Below are positions 35,081 through 43,316 of a stretch of 64,000 bases of DNA, one piece after another. The number at the start of each line of letters is the position of its first letter. Position 1 is the stretch's first letter. A program made the translations under genes and the position numbers. The notes below the pieces were generated by a model that was given only the letters and a program-made list of their open reading frames with translations, made no database searches and had not been told where the DNA came from. Location of the stretch: contig JABLXE010000001.1 in the NCBI GenBank assembly GCA_013178225.1, positions 1-64,000 of the forward strand, read 5' to 3'. Source of the DNA: Methanotrichaceae archaeon. Lineage in GTDB: Archaea > Halobacteriota > Methanosarcinia > Methanotrichales > Methanotrichaceae.

Positions 35081-35533
35081 TCAATCGATTTTGGGCGCCC
35101 GGCCGCGGCCGTCTGACTGATCGCCGTTCAAGAGCTTCAGCAGCTTTCCCGAGGCCAGAGTCAGGGCGCTGGCCAGCAGGGCCGCCTGAATCGAGCTGCT
35201 TTTTTGGTGGCGGCCGGTGGCCAGACCTGCCAGCGCGCCAGCCAGGGCCGAGGCCAGGTATTCGGGCGCATCCTTTAACAGATGGCCGAGAGGGTCCTGG
35301 TCTGCGTTCACGTGATCACGGTGCAGCACCCAGCGGTCATGAAACTCCCGCACATGCGCCCCGTAAGGTCCCCGGTACTGCCGCTTCACTCCTTCTTCCA
35401 TCTCTCCTAGAAATGTCTCTTCAAAGCAGGGCGGGAGCCTGGTGGCCTCCTCTTTGGGTATGTTGTAGTTGACGTGGAGGGGCTGCTCTTTGATCCAGGA
35501 GCAGAATCCCTTGCAGGTGCGATTGCACTCCAT
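35081..35533 (-). CDS. Hypothetical protein with Cys-containing N-terminus
   Basis: 150 residues starting MECNRTCKGFCSWIKEQP, so three cysteines lie in the first eleven residues, followed by a hydrophilic segment (GEMEEGVKRQYRGPYGAHVR, FHDRWVLHRDHVN) and a mildly hydrophobic Ala-rich stretch ASALAGALAGLATG near residue 95. This resembles a small archaeal protein family seen in methanogens, but no function is recognised. It is divergent from and overlaps slightly the untranslated upstream part of the beta-helix gene. Confidence 0.65.
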   Translation of the reverse strand: MECNRTCKGFCSWIKEQPLHVNYNIPKEEATRLPPCFEETFLGEMEEGVKRQYRGPYGAHVREFHDRWVLHRDHVNADQDPLGHLLKDAPEYLASALAGALAGLATGRHQKSSSIQAALLASALTLASGKLLKLLNGDQSDGRGRAPKID

Positions 35534-35639
35534 GATATGCTATTGGCCTTCCAGCTTTAAAAAGATGGCCGGAGGAGGGAGTTGGAGGGAGTTTAGAGCC
35601 AATGGCATTTTATACCGCCAGGTCGTGGGCTATTCTCGT

Positions 35640-37544
35640 ATGAAGGCTATGCCGAGAACGCTATTGATACTATTATTATCATCGATACTAATATTCTCAA
35701 TAATGATCGCAGCCCTTGGCCAGTCAAAGATCTCGGTCCATGATGGCGAGAGCATTCAGAGGGCCATAGAGGCCGCAACTCCCGGCGATGTCATCGAGGT
35801 TTACAGCGGCACCTATCAGGAGAGCCTGGAGATCAAGAAACCTCTGACCCTTAGGGGAATCGATTCCGGGAGCGGGCTGCCGCGGGTGGTGTCTGACCGC
35901 AGTTCGGCCATCTCCGTCCTTGCCGACAACGTGACCCTGGAGGGCTTCCAGGCCTGGAGCACCAGTGGCTGGAGCGAGGATGCCGGAATCCTGGTGGCCT
36001 CAGACGGAAACCTGCTGACGGGAAACGCTGCCAACAGCGGCGGCAATATCGGCATCGTTCTCAAAGATGCGGACGACAACATATTGAGGGGCAACTCGGC
36101 CAGCGAGAACCGCAACGAGGGAATCTCGCTTCGCAACTGCAGCCGCAACTTGCTGGAGGACAACCGCCTCAACCAGAACCGTTACGGCATAAAGCTCGTC
36201 GACTCCAATCAGAACACCATCCAAAGCAATGCTGCCAGCGGCAACAGGCTTGAGGCTATCTTCCTGCAGAACTCCATGGCCAACCTGGTCTCGGACAACT
36301 CCGCCCTCGGCAACGCCGGCGGGGTCTATCTGGAGGGTTCAAGGAACAACACCATCGCCGCCAACGATCTGATAGACAACGAAAAGGGGATCTACATCTC
36401 CAACCACAATGCCAGCGAGAGCCTATCTTCAGGGAAAGCTGGCGTCTCCATCTCCTATAGCGGCATGTCCTCAAGCGACCTCCGGCGCAGCAGCAACAAC
36501 ACCATCTTCTTGAACAACCTCTCCAACAAGGAGAACGCCTATGATGACGGACTGAACAGCTGGAGCCTCAACCAGCTCGGCAACAATTACAGCGATTTCA
36601 ACGATCCGGAAGAAGGCTGCACGGGCGGCAAAGTCTGCAGCGCTGAATACCGGATCAGCGGCGGCTCCAGCGTGGACCGGTATCCTCTGGTCAAGATAAA
36701 GCCCCCCAAGGTCCCTGCCGCAAAGGCATCCGGTCCAGAGGGAGCCAGGATCTCCATCGACAGATCCTATTATCTGCCCGGCCGAGACATTCTGGTCAAC
36801 TTTACGGCTCCTGCGGAGAGCGAGGCCTGGGCGGCCATGATGCAGGACAACCTGACCCTGGAAGAGCAGTATTTAGGGCAGAACAACTCCGGCATGCTGG
36901 CCTTTGCCGCTCCGAAAGATGAGGGCGCTTACCGCCTGCGCATGTACGATCAGACCGGAAAGGAGATCGTATCACTGGCATTTGACGTCACATCACCACG
37001 TATCTCGACATCTGTAGATTCCGCCCGAACCTGTGAAAAGATCGTTGTCAGCTATTCCGGCGCTCCGGGGCTGGAAAAGGACTGGATAGGGATGTTCTCA
37101 TCCGGCTCATCCGATCCCGTTTCCCGGCAGTACCTGAAGGGAAATCCGTCGGGAAATGTCAGCTTCTCCACCCAGGAAGCGGGGACCTATCATTTCTCCA
37201 TGTTTGAAGCCGGACAGTCAACTTCCATTTCCCGCAGCGGCGATGTGGCGGTTGAGGCTGTGGGCGGCGTCAAGTTGATTGCCGAGCCCTCGAAGGTGTC
37301 TCCGGGCGGAACGATCACTGTAACCTTCTGGGGTGCGCCTTCTAGCGGAACAGGTGTGATAGGCCTGTACGGCATGACCCGCCCCGACAAGTTCCACATC
37401 GAAAAGAGAGCTACGGGATCTCGCAGCTGCGGCACCATGACCTTCAGGGCACCATCAGCGCCAGGCCAGTATGACTTCAGGATGTTCGAAAATGACGTCT
37501 ACCGGCCGCTGATGGTTCAGAGCAATGTGGTCACTGTGGCCTGA
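35640..37544 (+). CDS. Secreted right-handed beta-helix (NosD/carbohydrate-binding-like) surface protein
   Basis: The 634-residue protein has a signal peptide (residues 1-29), then a parallel beta-helix from about 35 to 330 with many NNTI, NLLxGN and GIxL turns (for example NGNLLTGNAANSGGNIGIVL, SRNNTIAANDL), which are PbH1/NosD-type repeats. Beta-sandwich repeats follow to the C-terminus, each ending YHFSMFEAG or YDFRMFEND, which look like three copies of one Ig-like module. No sorting motif was seen. Such proteins bind or cleave polysaccharides or form surface layers. The ATG at 35640 begins MKAMPRTLLILLLS; longer frames to 35469 lack reason. Confidence 0.85.
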   Translation: MKAMPRTLLILLLSSILIFSIMIAALGQSKISVHDGESIQRAIEAATPGDVIEVYSGTYQESLEIKKPLTLRGIDSGSGLPRVVSDRSSAISVLADNVTLEGFQAWSTSGWSEDAGILVASDGNLLTGNAANSGGNIGIVLKDADDNILRGNSASENRNEGISLRNCSRNLLEDNRLNQNRYGIKLVDSNQNTIQSNAASGNRLEAIFLQNSMANLVSDNSALGNAGGVYLEGSRNNTIAANDLIDNEKGIYISNHNASESLSSGKAGVSISYSGMSSSDLRRSSNNTIFLNNLSNKENAYDDGLNSWSLNQLGNNYSDFNDPEEGCTGGKVCSAEYRISGGSSVDRYPLVKIKPPKVPAAKASGPEGARISIDRSYYLPGRDILVNFTAPAESEAWAAMMQDNLTLEEQYLGQNNSGMLAFAAPKDEGAYRLRMYDQTGKEIVSLAFDVTSPRISTSVDSARTCEKIVVSYSGAPGLEKDWIGMFSSGSSDPVSRQYLKGNPSGNVSFSTQEAGTYHFSMFEAGQSTSISRSGDVAVEAVGGVKLIAEPSKVSPGGTITVTFWGAPSSGTGVIGLYGMTRPDKFHIEKRATGSRSCGTMTFRAPSAPGQYDFRMFENDVYRPLMVQSNVVTVA

Positions 37545-37552
37545 AGAGGATC

Positions 37553-38020
37553 CTAGCGGCCTCTTCCCGCTTCCAGCCTGGCGGCGCACTCCGCGCAGAG
37601 CGACCGGGGCCTCTCCTCTCGCTCTTCATAGGAGGTGAGCTTCATCACGCAGTGTTTCCGGCAGTGATCTAGCCCCAGCAGATGCCCGGTCTCGTGCAGG
37701 GCTTCCCGTATCAGCATCTGCGGATCGGCAACGGCCGCGGAGAGCAGGGCTGCATGCTCTGAGGAGCAGCCGAAGACCCTGCCGATGCCGGGATATTCAA
37801 GCTCGCGATCCACCATCCACAGCGCCGGACGAGCGCCGGATACCTGCTGCAAATGTCCCAGCAGCCTGGCGGCATCCAGAGTCTCACCATTTTGAGGCAC
37901 ATGAAGGTAGCCCTGCTCGACGGTCCTGAGTCCGTGGGAGCCGAAACAGGCTTCCATTGCCCCCTTCAAAGCGCTCACATGGACCAGCGATTTGCGGTCG
38001 TGGAAGATGGCGACGATCAT
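37553..38020 (-). CDS. amzA: Archaemetzincin (zinc metallopeptidase)
   Basis: About 155 residues. The zinc-binding motif HETGHLLGLDHC at residues 109-120 (His109, His113, His119, catalytic Glu110) is followed by CRKHCVM and SLCAEC, the four-cysteine structural zinc site and Met-turn that define archaemetzincins. The spacing between the Met and the last CxxC pair is 15 here, a little shorter than I recall for the family. GTG at 38041 or ATG at 38020 could start translation. Physiological substrates are unknown. Confidence 0.93.
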   Translation of the reverse strand: MIVAIFHDRKSLVHVSALKGAMEACFGSHGLRTVEQGYLHVPQNGETLDAARLLGHLQQVSGARPALWMVDRELEYPGIGRVFGCSSEHAALLSAAVADPQMLIREALHETGHLLGLDHCRKHCVMKLTSYEEREERPRSLCAECAARLEAGRGR

Positions 38021-38113
38021 TATTGCCGCGTATAATTGCACCTATGATTAAAGAACTTTCAGGATTGTTTTTGGGAAATTCTTTAAGCCTGGTGCGACCC
38101 AGTTTAATCCTGG

Positions 38114-39085
38114 ATGGACAAAGAGACCAAGGCCTATCTTCTATCGATCGGAACCATAGAGATGCCGCAGGCCGTTGACTATGGCCAGTCATCGACTGCC
38201 GGCCCGAGCGCTGGCGGCCAGTCGATCTTCTTTAAGTCAGGAGAGCGGCTGGTGAGACTGTCTGTCGTTCCCGCATCCCCGCTCCGCCTGCAGCAGACGG
38301 AAGATGAGGCGGCGGTCTTCCGAGGCGATGAGGAGATTGCCCGGGGACACCTGCTTCAGCCATTGCTTCACTGTCCGGAGCAGGCTTATCTGACCATAAG
38401 CGAGCGCTGCATCTACAACTGCAAGTTTTGTGCCGTTCCCAAGCTCAGGGGTAGCGTGAAGTCCAGAGAACGGGTGCTGCAGATGGTGAATGAGGCCTAT
38501 TCGAGCGGACGGATGAAGGCCATCTCCCTTACCAGCGGGGTTGAGATAGATCCGCAGCACGAGGCCGCAAGAGTAGCCGAGATAGTGCGGGACCTGAAGA
38601 GGTTCGGGGTGCCGATTGGGGTCTCGGTCAGTCCCTTTAAGGGAGTCAGCGGCATTCTGAAGGAGGCTGGGGCAGACGAGGTCAAGTATAACCTGGAGAC
38701 CGTGGACGCCGATCTTTTCTCGACGGTGTGCCCTGGAATATCCTTAGACGAGATCTGGGAGGCGCTCGAGGAAGCCGTTGCGGTCTTCGGCCGGAACAAA
38801 GTATGCTCCAACGTGATCCTCGGCCTGGGAGAATCGGACCGGGTCATGATGAGAGGAATCGACCAGCTGACTGAGATGGGAGTTCTGCCGGTTCTTCGTC
38901 CCGTTTACCCCCATCCTCTGAGGAAGGGCGAGATAGAGATGACCCGTCCGGGCGCAGAGCGGCTGCTGCGTCTATCGACTTATCTGCGGCGCTCTCTGGA
39001 CCGGCAAGGGCTGCGGGGAGATCAGGCTCTGACTGGCTGCTATCGCTGCACAGGCTGCGACCTGGTGCCCCACCGGGACCTCTAG
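38114..39085 (+). CDS. Radical SAM protein with C-terminal CxxCxxC
   Basis: The 323-residue enzyme has the radical SAM motif Cys99-x3-Cys103-x2-Cys106 (ERCIYNCKFCAVP) and a TIM-barrel style continuation (KAISLTSGVEID, VSVSPFKGVSG, VIL GLGESD region). The C-terminus adds Cys309, Cys312 and Cys315 (GCYRCTGCDLVP), which could bind an auxiliary Fe-S cluster. Overall it resembles biotin-synthase-like radical SAM proteins of methanogens with unassigned roles. No substrate can be named. The start has no clear ribosome site, so the message may be leaderless. Confidence 0.88.
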   Translation: MDKETKAYLLSIGTIEMPQAVDYGQSSTAGPSAGGQSIFFKSGERLVRLSVVPASPLRLQQTEDEAAVFRGDEEIARGHLLQPLLHCPEQAYLTISERCIYNCKFCAVPKLRGSVKSRERVLQMVNEAYSSGRMKAISLTSGVEIDPQHEAARVAEIVRDLKRFGVPIGVSVSPFKGVSGILKEAGADEVKYNLETVDADLFSTVCPGISLDEIWEALEEAVAVFGRNKVCSNVILGLGESDRVMMRGIDQLTEMGVLPVLRPVYPHPLRKGEIEMTRPGAERLLRLSTYLRRSLDRQGLRGDQALTGCYRCTGCDLVPHRDL

Positions 39086-39260
39086 CAGCGCTCAGAACTC
39101 AATATCCTCATCATGCCATCAGACAGGCCTGCTCATCATTGCGCCAGATTCTTAAATTTCGTCTGCCATATCAATTTTATCGCTCCTGGCCTTCTGGAAA
39201 GCCACAAACGAAGAGATAGGCCTTTTCGCTCATCCATTTCGGGAGGGCGGAAAAAACGTT

Positions 39261-39905
39261 TCAGTTCCGGCTTTGTTCTTCCCCGGCATCGTTCGTCTCC
39301 CCGCTCATTTTGAGATATTCCAGCGCAGCCGTTGCCGGAACACGGTTGAAGGGACAGGACAGGTTCAAGCATCGGCGGCAAAAGCTGCGGGTCAGATGAT
39401 AGCAAAACTGGACTGCGGACAGAATTAGGGCCCCCTCCAGAACAGCGGCCGCCAGCAGGAGAGAGGGATTCAGGCCCTGCTGCTGAACCGGCAGAGACCG
39501 TATAGCTCCGGCCAGGGAAAAGGCCGGAAACGACAGGATGAAACCTGCGAAGGCCGCGATTATGATCCGTTCGTGGCTTTTCATGGGACCCGGGCGCGGG
39601 CGGAAGAGCTTGGGAAACGGATTGGGTGCCATGCACTTCAGCCACCGTCCCTCGCGGGCGTAGTGAGGGCAGTGGCTGCACAAGAAGCGCATTTCGACCG
39701 GGCCGAGAAAGGCCAGGCCCACGGCAGCAAAGGCAGCCATCGGCCACCAGGTTCTGGTCGCAGCCCCGACAAACCCAAGCGAGATGAGAGCCAGGCCCAG
39801 GTAGGGAATTTGGCTGATCACGAATAGCCCGACCTGGCCGGGCTCTATATGGCAGAGAAGCGCGCCTTTCAGGCGGCAGAAAGAGCAGACCGCCTCATCT
39901 TCCAT
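39261..39905 (-). CDS. Membrane protein with three Cys motifs
   Basis: About 214 residues from an ATG at 39905 (upstream frame extends to 40049 but lacks support). Sites are CSFCRLKGALLC at the N-terminus, CSHCPHY near the middle and CRRCLNLSCPFN near the C-terminus, placed between hydrophobic spans. Paired CxxC sites next to membrane helices suggest metal binding or disulfide exchange. It is convergent with the radical SAM gene. No family recognised. Confidence 0.65.
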   Translation of the reverse strand: MEDEAVCSFCRLKGALLCHIEPGQVGLFVISQIPYLGLALISLGFVGAATRTWWPMAAFAAVGLAFLGPVEMRFLCSHCPHYAREGRWLKCMAPNPFPKLFRPRPGPMKSHERIIIAAFAGFILSFPAFSLAGAIRSLPVQQQGLNPSLLLAAAVLEGALILSAVQFCYHLTRSFCRRCLNLSCPFNRVPATAALEYLKMSGETNDAGEEQSRN

Positions 39906-40159
39906 GCCTCTGCATCTTGCTGTCAATTCTGAAGCCCTCCGTTCGATACAGATTCGATACAATATCGTGTAACCGGGCGCTGGGCAGTACGAGAGGACCA
40001 TAGCCTTTGCAGCAGAGGCCCTTGGCGTCATTTCCCACCTGCCAGACATGAAGTCACGCCATCGCTAATGGTTCTTGTGATACCTAGATGAGGTTCACGC
40101 AAAACCTAAATCTAAATACCATCGTCTCAAAGGGCGCTGAAACGAGGTGTAATCACTTG

Positions 40160-41311
40160 ATGTTCAGGGATGCGTTCATTAGTTTACTGGTGATTCTGTC
40201 CTTAGGAGCTGCAGTGGGGATCGTTCAGGGAAACTCCTACCAGCAGTCCTTCGGCATAACCAGCTCTTTTAATCAAACCACAACCAGCGACTACTTTGGA
40301 TTATTCGGATCGGATTTCAACATCGATATCTCATATCCTTGGTTCGACTGGCAGTTCAATGACTCCTTCGATCTCGGCGATATGTACTCCTATTACAGCG
40401 AGTACTACGTCAGCGGCGGTCTGCCCGTTGTGGGAGGAATCATCAGCACTCCGGTGAAGTTCGATATCAATCGCGGAACTCCTACCAAGATATACCTGGG
40501 CAGCGGCCAGCAGGTTGCCTACAGCCAGTACGCCACATCAGTCTCCTCTTCCAGAGGAAACGAGCTGTGGATTCAGGGCCCCTCAGAGTGGTCTCAGTAT
40601 TTGGTCTGTCCGACGGGCACCGGTATTCAGCTGGTGGCATTCTCGCCCGCCGGCGGACAGGCTGACTTCTTCGATATTGTTCAGACCAACACGGTAAATG
40701 CGACCAGCAAACGCTACCAGTTCTACTCCGGCTACAACAGCATGAGCTTCGTCGCCGATCAATTGGGCAGACACATCCTCATGTTCGTGGTCAACAACCA
40801 GCCCAGCAGTGCCGTCATCGTTGACGTGATCAGCGCGCCACCGGTGGTTCAGTCCCAGCCGGTTATGACTCAGCCGGCGGTGATGGGAGCGGTTGTGAGC
40901 CCGGGCAGCGGTCAGACCCAGAGCACCGGCAGCTCTTTCCAGTACTCGCAGGTCTCCTCGCAGTACACTTCCGGCCTAGGTTCGACATCTCAATATGGTT
41001 CGGCCTCGACTTCGTCCTCAATGTCATCCTCGATGCCATCCTCAATGCCGGGCGGTGATACTCCGGTCACCATTCAGACCAGCATCCTGGGCTATGATGT
41101 TTATCTGGACGGTGCCTATATCGGAAAAGAGGGAACCGGCGGAGATGCGATGGACGGCATATTCAAGTTCAAAGTGGTTGGCGGCCAGACTCATACCATA
41201 AGGATATTCGACGGCATGAATCCCTATGAGAAGACCATGTACTTCGAGAGGGGCGTGCAGAAGATAATCAATGTGCCTCCTGCCAGCACCATTATAGTCT
41301 CAGGTTGGTAG
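40160..41311 (+). CDS. Secreted surface protein with C-terminal PEGA-like domain
   Basis: This 383-residue protein starts with a signal peptide, then has Tyr/Ser/Phe-rich exported sequence, a low-complexity Ser/Gln/Pro linker at about residues 255-300 (SSSMSSSMPSSMPGG at its end) and a C-terminal PEGA-like domain: VTIQTSILGYDVYLDGAYIG, then HTIRIFDGMNPYEKTMYFER and IINVPP. PEGA modules are common in archaeal surface proteins. GAGGTG lies about 10 bases upstream of the ATG at 40160. A terminator hairpin follows. Probably an envelope component. Confidence 0.82.
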   Translation: MFRDAFISLLVILSLGAAVGIVQGNSYQQSFGITSSFNQTTTSDYFGLFGSDFNIDISYPWFDWQFNDSFDLGDMYSYYSEYYVSGGLPVVGGIISTPVKFDINRGTPTKIYLGSGQQVAYSQYATSVSSSRGNELWIQGPSEWSQYLVCPTGTGIQLVAFSPAGGQADFFDIVQTNTVNATSKRYQFYSGYNSMSFVADQLGRHILMFVVNNQPSSAVIVDVISAPPVVQSQPVMTQPAVMGAVVSPGSGQTQSTGSSFQYSQVSSQYTSGLGSTSQYGSASTSSSMSSSMPSSMPGGDTPVTIQTSILGYDVYLDGAYIGKEGTGGDAMDGIFKFKVVGGQTHTIRIFDGMNPYEKTMYFERGVQKIINVPPASTIIVSGW

Positions 41312-41319
41312 TGTCAGGC

Positions 41320-41346
41320 CGGCTCAATCGGAGCCGCTTTTTTCTC
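41320..41346 (+). terminator. Terminator hairpin after the PEGA-like gene
   Basis: CGGCTC (41320-41325) pairs with GAGCCG (41331-41336) around loop AATCG, followed by CTTTTTT. Confidence 0.75.
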
Positions 41347-41459
41347 ATATTTTCCGGAACTTGAGAGTTTAGGATTTGAATCGCGCCATTAGATCCAAAC
41401 TCTACCTAAGGGGAGACTGCCACTCCTTTTATTTATGCACTCGATCATCTCTCCTAGCA

Positions 41460-41764
41460 ATGCCCGCCGATCGAATTCCAATAGCCAGGTTCTCTGCTAT
41501 AACCAAGATCTCGGAGAAGGCTCTGCGTTACTATGGCCGCAAAGGAATCCTGGTACCGCAGTACAGAGATCCTTGCACAGGATACAGATACTACGCAGCC
41601 TCCCAGATGCAGAGAGGCGTGGCGGTCAGAGCGCTTTGCAGCCTGGGGTTTTCCTTCTTCGCGATATTGAATATCCCTGCAGTCCTGCCACAGGTAAGGT
41701 GAAATTCGGCGTTTTTTGCCATGAAAAAGCAAAAATATGTCTTAATAAACAACCGCTTGCTTAG
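41460..41764 (+). pseudogene. MerR-type regulator, truncated and frameshifted
   Basis: The N-terminal helix-turn-helix of a MerR regulator is clear: PIARFSAITKISEKALRYYG, then RDPCTGYRYYAASQ. The frame ends after 80 residues with GFSFFAILNIPAVLPQVR. In the neighbouring frame the expected continuation LRDIEY appears, so one base slip lies near 41660, after which the sequence no longer resembles MerR. The effector-binding domain is absent. It is probably a dead fragment, though a DNA-binding-only protein cannot be excluded. Confidence 0.6.
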
Positions 41765-41912
41765 TTAAACCTATTTTTCTTCCGATACTCTGATATAGTT
41801 CTGAATTAATTCGCTAAACGAGATGGGAGAGACATGAGCGTTCATATTCGCTGGCGGGAGCGCCCCGATGATTCTTCCACTTCTGCCGGGAGGGATCCAT
41901 TTGGCGAGCGAA

Positions 41913-42146
41913 ATGAGGAGATGCTTTAAGGTTATATCGCACATCGACACTGTGGAGCAGGCGGTGCAGTGGTGCGCTGAGGAGTCTGCAGATATCGAGT
42001 TCTCCAATAATGTTGGCGTGCACAGAGTTTGGGTAAAAATTCCTGGACACCCGGTGGTGGTGCGGGAGACCTTGATTGAGGCCGTGAATGTGCTCAACGA
42101 CATGGTCAGAAAACGCCGCTGTGACGAGTGCATCTATATCTGGTAA
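41913..42146 (+). CDS. Small hypothetical protein
   Basis: About 77 residues from ATG 41913 (an earlier ATG at 41868 gives a less natural start). The sequence VISHIDTVEQAVQWCAEESADIEF, shown in part, and VREAL-like VRETLIEAVNVLNDMVRK segment alternates plausibly for a small alpha/beta protein, with a CDEC pair at the C-terminus. No ribosome site of note and no family. Moderate doubt that it is expressed. Confidence 0.4.
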   Translation: MRRCFKVISHIDTVEQAVQWCAEESADIEFSNNVGVHRVWVKIPGHPVVVRETLIEAVNVLNDMVRKRRCDECIYIW

Positions 42147-42386
42147 AATGCAAAAATATCAGAATTGAAGCCCAGAATAGGCCGGTCCGGATAACGACGA
42201 TTGATTCCATTTGGGACCTGGCCAAGGTCTGACCAGAGGCTTAATGAACTGCCGTTTGATGTGGCCGGAGGCTGTAACTATCGCAGTGCTTTGTATTCGC
42301 CATCATTGTATCATAACCGGAGGATCTTGAAACTCTCTGGTGCAGCGTAGAGCTTGCAATGGCCGGTCTACCCAATTCTTATTCGT

Positions 42387-42656
42387 CTAGTAGGACACGT
42401 CAAACCCGGATTGGCTCAAATCGTCCAAAACCTCAGCCGCTGCCCCAGGACTGAGCCCGTGACGCCGGCAGATGGTCAGAACCCGGACCAGCTCGGCATT
42501 CACATCAGCTGCCAGGTAGGCCTGTTCTGCGAAGACTATCGCCGAATCGTAGCCCTTCACGACCAGGATGCTCCGGAGGTCTGCGATCAGCTTCTGGCTT
42601 GCCGGCAGCCTGGATTCGTCTATGACTCTCCTGGCACCTTCAATATCTTCGTCCAG
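42387..42656 (-). CDS. Small gene following the zinc peptidase, apparent CTG start
   Basis: An 89-codon frame of good composition reads DEDIEGARRVIDESRL, SQKLIADLRSILVVKGYDSA, AELVRVLTICRRHGLSPGAA and ends GFDVSY. It lies in the same frame as the zinc-peptidase gene, just after its TAA at 42675-42677, and has no ATG, GTG or TTG near its beginning. A strong site GGAGGGTGG stands directly after that TAA, 7-8 bases before the CTG at 42654-42656, so translation may start with CTG. Other options are stop read-through or a lost start. It has no detectable known domain and may be all helical. It is short and internally consistent, so probably real. Confidence 0.55.
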   Translation of the reverse strand: MDEDIEGARRVIDESRLPASQKLIADLRSILVVKGYDSAIVFAEQAYLAADVNAELVRVLTICRRHGLSPGAAAEVLDDLSQSGFDVSY

Positions 42657-42674
42657 CCGACCACCCTCCTGGTT

Positions 42675-43172
42675 TTAGCCGATGTACGAGACACTGGATC
42701 GGTCGAAATCCCGCTCCAGCTCGATTCTGGTGTCGTCCGGCCTCCAGGCGGCATCCGGATAGACCAGATGCTTCATGAAGTCCAGGGGACGTGAGGCTAT
42801 CTGAGTTGCCAGATGCTCTATCCCGAATGAATCCCGTGTGATCTGTAGAACCCGAGACCTGACCATTCCTTCATCCAGATAGCCCAGAGAATGAATGTAC
42901 TCGTGAAGCAGCACGTGAAAGGCATAGGGCTTGTAAAGCTCCGGACGGGTCTCCTTGATCCTATGCAGCGGAATCTTGTTCATGACGATTACGTTTGTCC
43001 CCACGGTGAAGAAGCCGCCGAAGAAGCCCTGGGGGTGGTTCCCTAAGTTGGCCATCCCCAGCATCAAGCCTGCCCGGCTCTGGCCGGTGCTCTTCATGAC
43101 CGCAGCCTTTACCACTTCAAATATGTCCGCCAGGGTCTGGGCCTCTTCCAGCCTGGCACAGAATTCGACCAT
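42675..43172 (-). CDS. Putative zinc metallopeptidase (HExxH)
   Basis: The product of about 165 residues carries HEYIH within FHVLLHEYIHSLGYLDEG near residue 107, giving two zinc ligands and a catalytic Glu. The third ligand is not obvious; a Glu or His further on (GIEHLATQIA) is possible. The N-terminal half contains GLMLGMANLGNHPQGFFGGFF. Archaeal families of this sort are uncharacterised. ATG at 43172 or GTG at 43175. It is followed in the same frame by the CTG-started small gene. Confidence 0.7.
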   Translation of the reverse strand: MVEFCARLEEAQTLADIFEVVKAAVMKSTGQSRAGLMLGMANLGNHPQGFFGGFFTVGTNVIVMNKIPLHRIKETRPELYKPYAFHVLLHEYIHSLGYLDEGMVRSRVLQITRDSFGIEHLATQIASRPLDFMKHLVYPDAAWRPDDTRIELERDFDRSSVSYIG

Positions 43173-43316
43173 CACTTCAAGTTGCGAAGACTAAATATAT
43201 AATACTAACTCAAAGTTACTATCACCCTTATTACAAAGCGAAGCATTTTTCATCCGCCAAACCAGTTGAAACCTCGAACTCATGCCGTTCATAGCACTCG
43301 AAGGAGACCATGGCCC

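Noticed and set aside
38041-38113. Possible tRNA in the short gap between the archaemetzincin and radical SAM genes
   Set aside because: No cloverleaf, T-arm GTTC motif or CCA-type end could be folded.
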